Shown here piece after piece: positions 8,227 to 16,734 of a stretch of DNA of 64,000 bases. The notes below the pieces were generated by a model. It was given only the letters and a program-made list of their open reading frames with translations. It was not told where the DNA came from and did not search any database. Origin of the DNA: Fusobacterium perfoetens ATCC 29250 (GTDB taxonomy: Bacteria; Fusobacteriota; Fusobacteriia; Fusobacteriales; Fusobacteriaceae). Within the stretch, counting starts at the first letter, position 1. Every line of letters begins with the position of its first letter. The translations under genes were made by a program, and so were the position numbers. Location: assembly GCF_000622245.1 (NCBI RefSeq), contig NZ_JHXW01000004.1, forward strand, positions 62,001 to 126,000. Reading direction: 5' to 3'.

Positions 8227-9858
8227 TTATATTTTTTCTAAAATATCTAAAACTTCTTCTAAAGATAGTTGTCCAAAACGAAGTTCTTTATCATTTATAA
8301 CCATTGCTGGCACACTTAATATATCATATTTTTTCTTAAATTCTTTGTGAGAAAATACATCTATTACTTCAACATTAATATTTGGATTTTCTACAGCTAT
8401 TCTTTGTGTTGATTGAACTGTCTCTGGACATCTAGTACAATTTAATGAAATTCCTATTTTTATATTTAATTTTTTATCTATTTTAGATATTCTTTCAACT
8501 AAAGAATCATTTATTTTTTGTCCTGGTCCTGAAACATTATACATAGCTAAAATAAATGAATTTAATTCATGTCCTGTAGGAACAGTTGTGTATTTTATTC
8601 TTGAATATTCCCCTTTATCATTTAATATAGCAATAGCTGGTAATTTTTCTAAATCAATTCCTTTTTCTCTTAATTGTACATCTGTTTTTTCATAAATTTT
8701 AACTTGAATTTTATCATTTGTACTTCCAATTTCTTCTGCCATTTGGATTATCTCTGAAGTTTCTTCTAAATTTTCTCCTTTTATTACAGCTAATTCTATT
8801 TTATTTTGAAATACTTTAGTTACCTCTCTAAGTTGTTCTTTTAGATTCTCATCTAACATTTGTTCTTTTACTTCATTTTCTTTTTGTACTTCTACTTCAT
8901 CTTTTTTTAATCCTAATTTTTCTCTAAGGTCAAAAACATACTTCTCTATATTACTAGAAGCTATAGCCCCATCAGAGACTGCTGTAACAACTTGTCTTAA
9001 TTTTTTAGGTCTAATATCACCTACTGCATATACTCCTGTTACATTAGTCATTAAATCTTCATTTGTTAAAATAAAACCTTGTTTATCAATTTCTACATGA
9101 TTTTTAAAAATTTTACTTTGAGGTTCATATCCAACAAAAATAAATATTCCAAAAGTTTCTCCATCTTCAGGAGAAAATTCTTCAATTTCATTAGTAATAT
9201 TATTTTTTAAAAGTATTTTTCTTAAAAATTTATCTCCTGTAGCTTCTAATACTTCTGTATTAAATCTAACATCTATTTTTGGATGAGCCAATACTTTATC
9301 AGCTATTGTTCTAGCACAAGTAAATTCTGGTTCTCTAACTATAACATGGACTTTTTTAGCATATTTAGTTAAAAACATTGATTCCTCAGCTGCAGCAAAT
9401 CCTCCACCAATTACAAAAACATCTAATCCTGTAAAAAATTCTCCATCACATGTAGCACAATAAGCTACCCCTCTTCCTGAATATTCTATTTCTCCTGGAA
9501 AATTTAATTTTCTTGGAGAAGCTCCTGTAGCTATAACAACTGATAATCCTTTATATTCCTTTCCAGATTTTGTTTTTATAACTTTTATATCTCCATGTAA
9601 TTCCATATCAATAACTTCATCTTGAATAAACTCATTTTTAAAACTTTTAGCTTGTTCTTTTATTTTATCAACTAATTCACTTCCAGAAATTTCTTTTATT
9701 CCTGGATAATTAACAACTTCACTTGTTATTTTTATTTGTCCACCTTTTTCTTCTTTTTCTATAACAAGAACATCTAATTTTGCTCTTCCTCCATAGATTC
9801 CAGCTGTAAGTCCAGCTGGTCCTCCTCCTATTACAATCATATCATAAATTTTTTCCAT
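8227..9858 (-). CDS. AhpF-like peroxiredoxin reductase, inverted domain order (copy 1)
   Basis: The N-terminal ~315 residues are a thioredoxin-reductase flavoprotein: FAD loop GGGPAGLTAG, active-site CATC (C134/C137), NADPH loop GGGFAAAEES, and TGVYAVGDIR. A linker leads to a C-terminal tandem thioredoxin-fold region with a second disulfide, CTRC (C474/C477), and a cis-Pro SVPAMVIN. Canonical AhpF has the opposite order, thioredoxin folds first. This matches the AhpF-homologue family (TIGR03143) that sits beside ahpC in anaerobes. The likely job is passing NADPH electrons to AhpC, whose gene lies 56 bases upstream. A near-identical architecture recurs at 10727-12346. Confidence 0.9.
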   Translation of the reverse strand: MEKIYDMIVIGGGPAGLTAGIYGGRAKLDVLVIEKEEKGGQIKITSEVVNYPGIKEISGSELVDKIKEQAKSFKNEFIQDEVIDMELHGDIKVIKTKSGKEYKGLSVVIATGASPRKLNFPGEIEYSGRGVAYCATCDGEFFTGLDVFVIGGGFAAAEESMFLTKYAKKVHVIVREPEFTCARTIADKVLAHPKIDVRFNTEVLEATGDKFLRKILLKNNITNEIEEFSPEDGETFGIFIFVGYEPQSKIFKNHVEIDKQGFILTNEDLMTNVTGVYAVGDIRPKKLRQVVTAVSDGAIASSNIEKYVFDLREKLGLKKDEVEVQKENEVKEQMLDENLKEQLREVTKVFQNKIELAVIKGENLEETSEIIQMAEEIGSTNDKIQVKIYEKTDVQLREKGIDLEKLPAIAILNDKGEYSRIKYTTVPTGHELNSFILAMYNVSGPGQKINDSLVERISKIDKKLNIKIGISLNCTRCPETVQSTQRIAVENPNINVEVIDVFSHKEFKKKYDILSVPAMVINDKELRFGQLSLEEVLDILEKI

Positions 9859-9877
9859 ATTCCCTCCTCTATAAAGA

Positions 9878-9907
9878 AAAGATGTTACTTAAAAAAGCAA
9901 CATCTTT
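9878..9907 (-). terminator. hairpin between ahpC and the AhpF-like gene
   Basis: On the - strand AAAGATGTT (9899-9907) pairs with AACATCTTT (9878-9886), followed by only a mixed T-rich stretch. It falls between two functionally linked genes, so it may reduce rather than stop read-through. Confidence 0.55.
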
Positions 9908-9914
9908 TTAAATC

Positions 9915-10475
9915 TTAAAGTTTTCCAACTAAATCAATTGATGGTTTTAAACTTTCTTTTCCTGGTTTCCATTTAGCTGGACAAACCTCTCCATGTTCTC
10001 TTACAAATTTAGCTGCTTGTAATTTTCTTAATAATTCACTAGCTTCTCTTCCTATTCCATTAGCATGAACTTCATAAGCTTGGATAACTCCTTCTGGGTC
10101 TATAATGAAACTTCCTCTTAAAGCTAATCCCTCTTCTTCTATCATAACTTCAAAAGCTCTTGATAATTTTCCTGTTGGGTCAGCTATCATTGGGTATTGA
10201 ACTTTTTTAATTCTTTCAGAAGTATCGTGCCAAGCTTTATGAACAAATTCTGTATCTGTTGAAACTGAATATACTTCGCATCCTTCTTTTTTGAATTCTT
10301 CATATAAATTAGCTAAATCTTCTAATTCTGTAGGACATACAAAAGTAAAATCAGCTGGATAAAATACTACTGCTGCCCATTTTCCTTTCATTGATTCATT
10401 TGTTATCTCTATAAAATCACCATTTTGATATCCTTTTGCTTTAAATTCTTCAACTTTTTTTCCTATTAAAGACAT
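9915..10475 (-). CDS. ahpC: peroxiredoxin AhpC
   Basis: This is a typical 2-Cys peroxiredoxin of 186 residues that reduces hydrogen peroxide and organic peroxides. The peroxidatic site is DFTFVCPTE (C47), with the resolving cysteine in GEVCPAKW (about C165). The mid-protein SRAFEVMIEEEGLALRG segment is the normal AhpC form. The AhpF-like reductase directly downstream should recycle it. A strong promoter and a 7-5-7 palindrome lie upstream. AGGAGG precedes the ATG. Confidence 0.97.
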   Translation of the reverse strand: MSLIGKKVEEFKAKGYQNGDFIEITNESMKGKWAAVVFYPADFTFVCPTELEDLANLYEEFKKEGCEVYSVSTDTEFVHKAWHDTSERIKKVQYPMIADPTGKLSRAFEVMIEEEGLALRGSFIIDPEGVIQAYEVHANGIGREASELLRKLQAAKFVREHGEVCPAKWKPGKESLKPSIDLVGKL

Positions 10476-10504
10476 AATCTTCCTCCTGTTTAAAATTTAT
10501 TGTT

Positions 10505-10523
10505 ATTTGTATTGATTACAAAT
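10505..10523. promoter_or_regulatory. candidate operator: 7-5-7 palindrome at the ahpC start site
   Basis: ATTTGTA-TTGAT-TACAAAT is a perfect palindrome placed three bases downstream of the ahpC -10 element, over the expected transcription start. That is a standard repressor position. The sequence is not the usual PerR or Fur box, so I do not name the regulator. Confidence 0.5.
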
Positions 10524-10525
10524 TT

Positions 10526-10554
10526 ATTATAACAACTATCTTATTTTTTGTCAA
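10526..10554 (-). promoter_or_regulatory. ahpC promoter
   Basis: On the - strand TTGACA (10549-10554) and TATAAT (10526-10531) are separated by 17 bases. Both hexamers are perfect consensus, suggesting strong expression unless repressed. Confidence 0.85.
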
Positions 10555-10668
10555 TAGTTTTTTTGAAATTCAAAATATTTTTTTTTAAAATTATAACAAA
10601 AGAATCTTTATATCTTCTAAAAAGTGATTTTAAACTTTATAATTAAAAGGATGTTTATTATATAAAAA

Positions 10669-10715
10669 GAGTTATTGCCTTTTTTATTATTAAGAAACAA
10701 ACTTGACAATAACTC
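10669..10715 (-). terminator. intrinsic terminator of the second AhpF-like gene
   Basis: On the - strand GAGTTATTG (10707-10715) pairs with CAATAACTC (10669-10677), with a T run immediately after the second arm. The loop is long (29 bases). Confidence 0.75.
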
Positions 10716-10726
10716 CAATATTTTTT

Positions 10727-12346
10727 CTATTGTTTTTCTAAAATTTCTATCATTTCTTCTAATGACATTTGACCAAAATAAATATTTTTTTCATTTACTA
10801 CTATAGCTGGAACTCCTACTATATCATGTTTCTTTTTAAATTCTTTATGTGTTAATACATCTATTATTTCAACAGAAACATTTTTATTTCTTGAAACAAT
10901 AAATTGAGTAGCTTGAACTGTATCTGGACATCTAGTACATTTTAATGAAACTCCTATTTGTACATTTATTTTCTTTTCTATCTTATCTATTCTTTCTAAC
11001 AATTCCTCTTTTACTTCATCACCAGGCCCAGCTATATTATACAAAGCTTGCATAAAAGAATTTAATTCATGCTCTAAAGGAATTGTGGAATATTTTATTC
11101 TTGAGTATTCATTATCTTTATTTAAGATAAATACTGCTGGTAATCTTTCTAAAAGAAATTTTTCATTTATTTCTGGAGAGTTACTTTCATAGATAGAAAC
11201 TTTTATTTTTTCTGTTAGTCCACTTAATTCTTTTAGTAATTCTTCTAGTGCTTTTGATTTTTCTAAATCTTCTCCTTTTACCATTATAAGATTTAATGGA
11301 GATTCAAATCTTTTTGTAAGTTCTACGATTTGTTTTTTCATATCACTATCTAAAATTCCATTCTCTTCACAATCATCTTCTCTTTCTACTCTTGGAAGAT
11401 TTAATTTTTCCCTAAGTTCAAAAACATATTTTTCTATTCTAGAAATTGCTGTTCCTCCATCTGAAATAGCTGTAACTAATTGTCTTAACTCTTTTGGTCT
11501 TATATCTCCTACTGCATATACTCTTTCAACATTAGTTTCCATAAATTCATTTGTTTTTATATATCCCTCTTCTGTTAATTCTACAATTCCTTTATAAATA
11601 TCAGTTTGGGGAACAAAACCAATAAAAATAAATAAACCTATATTATCGTTATTTTCTGAAATAAATTCTGTTATCTCTCCAGTAATATTATTTTTCATTT
11701 TTATTTTTCTAAGAAGGTTATCTCCCTCAGCACTGATAATTTCTGTGTTAAATTTCACTTCTATTTTAGGATTTTTTAATACTTTATCAGCTATTGTTTT
11801 GGCACAAGTAAACTCAGGTTCTCTAGCTAGTATGTGAACTTTTTTCCCATATCTTGTTAAAAATATAGATTCTTCTGCTGCTACAAATCCAGCTCCTACA
11901 ACAAAAATATCCTTTTCCTTAAAAAATTCTCCATCACAAATAGCACAATAACTAACCCCTTTTCCTAAAAATTCATTTTCTCCAACAAAATTTAATTTTT
12001 TATGAGTTATTCCACTGGCTATTATTACTGTTAAACCTTTATATTCACCTAATTTAGTTACAACTTTTTTTATATCTCCTTCTAAGTCTAATTTTATAAC
12101 TTCATCATGAATAAAAGTTACTCCAAACTTTTGAGCTTGTTTTTTCATTACTTCTACAATTTCTTTTCCTTTTATAGAATTTATTCCTGGATAATTGACA
12201 ACTTCATCAGTTAATTTTATTTGTCCTCCAAAATCATCTTTATCAATAATTAATACATCCAATTTTGCTCTTCCACCATAGATTCCAGAAGTTAAACCTG
12301 AAGGTCCCCCTCCAATTACAATAACATCATATACTCTTTCGCCCAT
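10727..12346 (-). CDS. AhpF-like peroxiredoxin reductase, inverted domain order (copy 2)
   Basis: This 539-residue paralogue of the 8227-9858 gene is collinear along its whole length. It has FAD loop GGGPSGLTSG, redox pair CAIC (C134/C137), NADPH loop GAGFVAAEES, VYAVGDIR, a charged linker, and the C-terminal thioredoxin fold with CTRC (C470/C473) and GVPAIVVN. The copies are clearly related but well diverged, so the duplication is old. It is a separate transcription unit upstream of ahpC, with its own terminator. It could reduce AhpC too, or a different peroxiredoxin or thioredoxin-like partner. Confidence 0.88.
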   Translation of the reverse strand: MGERVYDVIVIGGGPSGLTSGIYGGRAKLDVLIIDKDDFGGQIKLTDEVVNYPGINSIKGKEIVEVMKKQAQKFGVTFIHDEVIKLDLEGDIKKVVTKLGEYKGLTVIIASGITHKKLNFVGENEFLGKGVSYCAICDGEFFKEKDIFVVGAGFVAAEESIFLTRYGKKVHILAREPEFTCAKTIADKVLKNPKIEVKFNTEIISAEGDNLLRKIKMKNNITGEITEFISENNDNIGLFIFIGFVPQTDIYKGIVELTEEGYIKTNEFMETNVERVYAVGDIRPKELRQLVTAISDGGTAISRIEKYVFELREKLNLPRVEREDDCEENGILDSDMKKQIVELTKRFESPLNLIMVKGEDLEKSKALEELLKELSGLTEKIKVSIYESNSPEINEKFLLERLPAVFILNKDNEYSRIKYSTIPLEHELNSFMQALYNIAGPGDEVKEELLERIDKIEKKINVQIGVSLKCTRCPDTVQATQFIVSRNKNVSVEIIDVLTHKEFKKKHDIVGVPAIVVNEKNIYFGQMSLEEMIEILEKQ

Positions 12347-12383
12347 AGTTATTCTCCTTTTTTATTTTATAAAATTTATATAA

Positions 12384-12674
12384 TTAAATTCTATTTGTAG
12401 ATTTATAAAGAAAAATAAGAATTAAAATTATTAAAATAAATACTATTTTCCTTTCAAATTTAAATTAATAAAGTCTTCAAGACTAACTTAAACAACTTCT
12501 GTTATTAACCAAAAAAACTAGTTATAAAAAAATCCTAAGAAAATTATAAAAAGTTCAAAATTTAAAGGAGGAATTTTTTCTGCTTTTATATAATTGTATA
12601 TATCTAAAAAAATAATAATTAAAATAGGTAGTAAAATATATTTAAAAAAATTAAATTTGAGTTTTTCTATTCAT
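12384..12674 (-). pseudogene. possible decayed small membrane-protein gene
   Basis: An ATG at 12674 with AAAGGA upstream encodes only seven residues. One frame over, the sequence reads a hydrophobic protein (KYILLPILIIIFLDIYNYIK, then IPPLNFELFIIFLGFFYN) to a TAG at 12518, continues past it (FFWLITEVV) to a TAA at 12488, then VSLEDFINLNLKGK. After another frame change comes RKIVFILIILILIFLYK, ending at 12384. The succession of transmembrane-like stretches interrupted by two stops and two shifts suggests a dead gene for a protein of about 95 residues. AT-rich DNA produces hydrophobic frames by chance, so confidence is low. Apart from the oad terminator, I see nothing else in 12347-12924. Confidence 0.3.
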
Positions 12675-12869
12675 TAGTATTATCCTTTCTTTTTTATACT
12701 CATACTAATTGTATAAATATAAAATTCCTTTTCGTCAACTCTATCTAAAAATTTATCTTTTATTTCTTATAATATTTATTTTAAAATATTTTCTATTTTC
12801 ATATCTATTACTTTCTTAAAATATTATATTCTTATTTTTTTATTTTATAAATGTATAAATTAAATTTTT

Positions 12870-12911
12870 AAATAAAAAAAATTCTTTCAGTAATAAATAC
12901 TGAAAGAATTT
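12870..12911 (-). terminator. intrinsic terminator of the biotin decarboxylase subunit gene
   Basis: AAATTCTTTCAGTA (12879-12892) pairs with TACTGAAAGAATTT (12898-12911), and a T run follows on the - strand. It lies just after the gene ending at 12925. Confidence 0.85.
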
Positions 12912-12924
12912 TAATTTTTTTAAA

Positions 12925-14733
12925 CTAGAAAGTAATTATTGCATCTCCAGTATTTACTTGAGTTCCTTTTGCTGCATTGATTGCCTTTACTATTCCTGTT
13001 TTTGTAGAATATAAATCTGTTTCCATTTTCATTGCTTCTATTACAGCAACTAAATCTCCCTCTTTTACTGAATCTCCAACTTTTACTTTTATATCAACTA
13101 TTGTTCCTGGCATTGGAGCCTCAACAATTTCTCCACTAGCTGATGTTGTTTGTGTAGGAGCTGGTGCAGGTGTAGGTTCTGGTTTTGGAGTAGGTGCTGG
13201 TGCCACTGGAGCTGGTGCTGCTTTTGGTTGTACAGGTGCTGTTGTAGTTTGAGCTCCTATTTCCTCTACCTCTACTTCATAAGATTTTCCGTTTACATTT
13301 ACTCTGTAAGCTCTTAACATTGGTTCCTCCTGAATTTCTTTTGTATCTTTTTCTTGAATTGGTTTTTTAACCTCTTCTACTGTTTCTACTTTTGGTTTTC
13401 CTCTATTTTCTAAGAATTTCTTAGCATATTCAGGGAATAAAGCATAACTTAGTACATCTTCCATTGATTTTGCTAAACTTCCTATTTCTCCTTTTAATTT
13501 TTCTAATTCTGGAGCTATTTTATCAGCTGGTCTACATGTACTAGGTACTTCATCTCCAATAATTATTTTTTGTATTTCTTTATCTATTGGAGCTGGACTC
13601 TTTCCATATAATCCTCTTACATAGTCTTTTATTTCTTTAGGTACTACTTTATATCTTTGTTTTAATAATACGTTAAATACTGCTTGAGTTCCTACCATTT
13701 GTGACATTGGAGTTACTAATGGTGGATATCCTAAATCTTTTCTTACTCTTGGTATCTCTCTTAATACCTCTTCATATTTATCCATAGCGTTTTGTTGAGA
13801 TAATTGAGACATTAAGTTAGATAACATTCCTCCAGGAACTTGATATACTAATGCTTTTGGCTCAGTTTCCATTACTTTTGGATTTAATATACCATTTTTT
13901 CTATATTTTTCTATTACTCCTTTTAAGTAATCAGCTACTTCACCCAATACTTCCATATTTAATTTAGGGTCTCTCTCTGTATCTTTTAATATTTCAGCAA
14001 ATACTTCTGTAGCTGGTTGTGATGTTCCTCCAGAGAATGGTGACATTGCTGTATCTATTATATCTACTCCTGCTTCTATAGCATTTGCATATAATATTTG
14101 AGCTATTCCACTTGTACAGTGAGTATGTAATTCTAATGGTAATGAACAATTTTCTTTTATAGCTGTTATTAAATCATATCCTGTATCAGGTAATAATATT
14201 CCAGCCATATCTTTTATACAAATTGAATCTACTCCCATTTTTTCTAATTCTTTTACTTTTTTTACATAATAATCTATTGTATGAACCTCACTTGTTGTAT
14301 AAGCTATACATCCTTGACAATGTCCTTTATATTTTTTTATTGCTTTTATTGTAGTTTCTAAGTTTCTAAAATCATTTAATGCATCAAAAGCTCTTATTAT
14401 ATCTATTCCATTTTCTAAAGATTTTTTTACAAATTCTTCTACTACATCATCTGAATAATGTCTATATCCTAATAAATTTTGTCCTCTTATTAGCATTTGT
14501 AGTTTTGTATTTTTTACTTTAGCTCTTATAGCTCTTAATCTTTCCCATGGGTCTTCATTTAAGAATCTTATACAAGAATCAAATGTAGCTCCACCCCACA
14601 CTTCCATAGAATAGAATCCAGCTTGATCCATTTTTTCTATTATAGGCAAAATTTCTTCTGTTGTTAATCTTGTAGCTATTAGTGATTGTGCCCCATCTCT
14701 TAGAGATGTTTCTGTTATTTTTAATTGTGTCAT
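12925..14733 (-). CDS. oadA: oxaloacetate decarboxylase alpha subunit type (carboxyltransferase + biotin carrier)
   Basis: Residues 1-~460 form the carboxyltransferase domain (TETSLRDGAQSL, EVWGGATFDSC, LIRGQNLLGYRHY, and the metal site LHTHCTSG). A Pro/Ala-rich hinge of alternating AP follows, then a biotin-carrier domain with EAMKME (biotinyl lysine about K569). The family decarboxylates oxaloacetate and hands carboxybiotin to a membrane sodium-pumping beta subunit. No beta or gamma gene adjoins it, so a role as pyruvate carboxylase subunit B or partner of another decarboxylase is possible. At 602 residues it is full length. It has its own promoter and terminator. OadA is the best but not the only name. 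Confidence 0.88.
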   Translation of the reverse strand: MTQLKITETSLRDGAQSLIATRLTTEEILPIIEKMDQAGFYSMEVWGGATFDSCIRFLNEDPWERLRAIRAKVKNTKLQMLIRGQNLLGYRHYSDDVVEEFVKKSLENGIDIIRAFDALNDFRNLETTIKAIKKYKGHCQGCIAYTTSEVHTIDYYVKKVKELEKMGVDSICIKDMAGILLPDTGYDLITAIKENCSLPLELHTHCTSGIAQILYANAIEAGVDIIDTAMSPFSGGTSQPATEVFAEILKDTERDPKLNMEVLGEVADYLKGVIEKYRKNGILNPKVMETEPKALVYQVPGGMLSNLMSQLSQQNAMDKYEEVLREIPRVRKDLGYPPLVTPMSQMVGTQAVFNVLLKQRYKVVPKEIKDYVRGLYGKSPAPIDKEIQKIIIGDEVPSTCRPADKIAPELEKLKGEIGSLAKSMEDVLSYALFPEYAKKFLENRGKPKVETVEEVKKPIQEKDTKEIQEEPMLRAYRVNVNGKSYEVEVEEIGAQTTTAPVQPKAAPAPVAPAPTPKPEPTPAPAPTQTTSASGEIVEAPMPGTIVDIKVKVGDSVKEGDLVAVIEAMKMETDLYSTKTGIVKAINAAKGTQVNTGDAIITF

Positions 14734-14784
14734 AAGCTCTCTCCTATCTTTCTATTTTTTTATTTTTTAACTTATTTTGGTTAT

Positions 14785-14813
14785 ATTTTAACACTTTATA
14801 TATTTTTTTTCAA
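14785..14813 (-). promoter_or_regulatory. promoter of the oadA-type gene
   Basis: On the - strand TTGAAA (14808-14813) and TAAAAT (14785-14790) are separated by 17 bases. It is a moderate match in AT-rich sequence. Confidence 0.5.
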
Positions 14814-14851
14814 TCATTTTTTATAAAAAAAATACAATTTAAAGGTTAAAC

Positions 14852-15478
14852 TTATTTAGTTCCAAATATTCTATCTCCACAATCTCCTAATCCAGGAACA
14901 ATATAACATTTTTCATTTAATTTTTCATCTATTTTTGCTGTATAAATATTTACATCTGGATGAGCTTCTTGAACTTTTGCTATTCCTTCTGGAGCTGATA
15001 TTAAACACATAAAAGTTATATTTTTAACTCCTTCATTTTTTAAATAATCTATAGCATAAATTGCTGACCCTCCTGTAGCTAACATTGGGTCTACTAAAAT
15101 TACTTTTCTATCTTTTATATCTAATGGAAGTTTACAATAATAATATACAGGTTTCATTGTTTCTTCATCTCTATAAACACCTATATGTCCTACTTTTGCT
15201 GTAGGAATTAAAGATAAAATTCCATCTACCATTCCTAATCCAGCTCTTAAAATTGGAACTACTGCTATTGCTTTATCTTTCAATACATATCCTTTTGTTT
15301 TTTGAATAGGAGTTTCTACTTCAATTTCTTCTAATTCTAAATCTTTTGTTGTTTCGTATATCATTAATTTTGCTATTTCATTTAAATTTTCTCTAAAAGT
15401 TTTAGTATCAGTATTTTTGTCTCTTAAATAAGTTAATTTGTGCTCAATTAAAGGGTGTTTTATTTCTAATATTGCCAT
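14852..15478 (-). CDS. upp: uracil phosphoribosyltransferase
   Basis: Upp salvages uracil with PRPP to make UMP. The 208 residues are the standard length. The PRPP loop is [10 protein letters not shown], and the uracil-binding C-terminus is [14 protein letters not shown]. The N-terminal [16 protein letters not shown] is also typical. AGGAGG lies before the ATG. A terminator separates it from rpmE upstream, so it is probably a monocistronic unit or relies on read-through. Confidence 0.97.
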   Translation of the reverse strand: MAILEIKHPLIEHKLTYLRDKNTDTKTFRENLNEIAKLMIYETTKDLELEEIEVETPIQKTKGYVLKDKAIAVVPILRAGLGMVDGILSLIPTAKVGHIGVYRDEETMKPVYYYCKLPLDIKDRKVILVDPMLATGGSAIYAIDYLKNEGVKNITFMCLISAPEGIAKVQEAHPDVNIYTAKIDEKLNEKCYIVPGLGDCGDRIFGTK

Positions 15479-15511
15479 GGGTTTTCCTCCTAAAAAAATT
15501 TATCTATATAG

Positions 15512-15536
15512 TAAAAAAGCAGGACCTCAGTCCTGC
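15512..15536 (-). terminator. intrinsic terminator of rpmE
   Basis: On the - strand GCAGGAC (15530-15536) pairs with GTCCTGC (15519-15525) and is followed by TTTTTT. It lies between rpmE and upp. Confidence 0.88.
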
Positions 15537-15547
15537 CTCTTCCTGCC

Positions 15548-15757
15548 TTATTTGTTAAGATTATATTTTTTGTTGAATTTGTCAACTCTTCCTGCAGTAT
15601 CTAAGAACTTAGCCTTTCCTGTATAGAATGGGTGGCATTTAGAACATACAGCTATTTTAAGATCTCCTTTAGCATAAGTTGATCTTGTTTCAAATTTTTC
15701 TCCACAAGTACATTCAACTGTAACTACTTTGTATTCTGGATGTAGATTCTTTTTCAT
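15548..15757 (-). CDS. rpmE: 50S ribosomal protein L31, zinc-binding form
   Basis: The product is 69 residues, starting [11 protein letters not shown] start at the ATG at 15757, which has AAGGTG just upstream; the open frame extends a further 30 codons, but those do not belong to L31. The C+ zinc-binding form is shown by CTCGEKF and [10 protein letters not shown], four cysteines in all. This form is used under zinc-replete conditions. No zinc-free paralogue is in the window. Confidence 0.97.
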   Translation of the reverse strand: MKKNLHPEYKVVTVECTCGEKFETRSTYAKGDLKIAVCSKCHPFYTGKAKFLDTAGRVDKFNKKYNLNK

Positions 15758-15926
15758 TCTTTCACCTTCTTTCGATAATAAACTTATAAATTCACAAGAA
15801 ATTTTACCATATTTTAGATATTTTTGCAAGTGTTTTTTTATAAACATTCTAAAGTATTTATTTTTTATCTCTTTTATTTTTCTTTAATAAATGATAAAAT
15901 ATATATTATTTTCCTGTGAGGTATAT

Positions 15927-16724
15927 ATGAATAAAAAATTTTATAGTTATTACATAGAATCTACAAAAGAAAGTGGTATTTTAGATAATTGGGATGATTG
16001 TCAAAAAAAAGTTCTAGGTATAAAATCTAGTTATAAGTCTTTTAAAACTTATGAAGAAGCTAAAAATTGGTTAGATAATCTACTTAATCCAAATGGAAAA
16101 AATATTTCTTCTACTAAAACTAATTCTAAATTTTATGCTTGTTTTTATATTAATGATAAGTCTTATAAAATTTTTGATAATTGGACTCAATGTAAAGAAG
16201 AGATAGAAAATAATCAATGTCGTTATAAATCTTTTAAAACTTATGAGGAAGCTAAAAATTGGTTGGAAGATGGAGCAATTTATCAAACAAAAGCTCTTAT
16301 TGAAAAAACTCTTGTTGATGGAATCTATTTTGATGCTGGTACAGGTAGAGGAATTGGAGTTGAAGCTAAAGTTTCCTTTAAAAATGGAATTTCAATTTTA
16401 AAAAGATATTTTCCTAATGAAAATATAAATGAATTTGGAAATTTATCCTTAGGTTTTGAAAAAACAAATAATTTTGGAGAATTAAAAGCTTTAGATATGG
16501 CTCTTGATATTGCTCTAAAAGAAAATATTTTAAATATTTTCGGAGATAGTGCTTTAATTATAAATTATTGGTCTAAAGGAATTATAAAAAGTGATATTAA
16601 TAGTGAAACCATTGAACTTTCTAAGATAGTTTCTTATAAAAGAAAAAAATTTGAAAAAATTGGTGGTACTATATCACATATATCTGGTGATATTAATCCT
16701 GCTGATTTAGGTTTCCATAAATAA
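15927..16724 (+). CDS. rnhA: ribonuclease HI with two N-terminal viroplasmin domains
   Basis: RNase HI removes RNA from RNA-DNA hybrids. The first ~125 residues hold two tandem viroplasmin/RNHI hybrid-binding repeats, each ending KSFKTYEEAKNWL. The catalytic domain follows with the D-E-D-D residues (YFDAGTGRG, NNFGELKALD, FGDSAL, NPADLGF). It is 265 residues from the ATG at 15927, chosen because GTGAGGT lies four to five bases before it; an earlier ATG at 15891 has no ribosome site. One such repeat is common in eukaryotic and Gram-positive RNase H1; two is less usual. A membrane-protein gene follows after 10 bases. Confidence 0.9.
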   Translation: MNKKFYSYYIESTKESGILDNWDDCQKKVLGIKSSYKSFKTYEEAKNWLDNLLNPNGKNISSTKTNSKFYACFYINDKSYKIFDNWTQCKEEIENNQCRYKSFKTYEEAKNWLEDGAIYQTKALIEKTLVDGIYFDAGTGRGIGVEAKVSFKNGISILKRYFPNENINEFGNLSLGFEKTNNFGELKALDMALDIALKENILNIFGDSALIINYWSKGIIKSDINSETIELSKIVSYKRKKFEKIGGTISHISGDINPADLGFHK

Positions 16725-16734
16725 AGGAGGTATT

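Noticed and set aside
12574-12582. A strong + strand ribosome site AAAGGAGG upstream of a possible small gene.
   Set aside because: No usable start codon follows at the right distance and stops come at once; it is the complement of hydrophobic codons in the candidate pseudogene.
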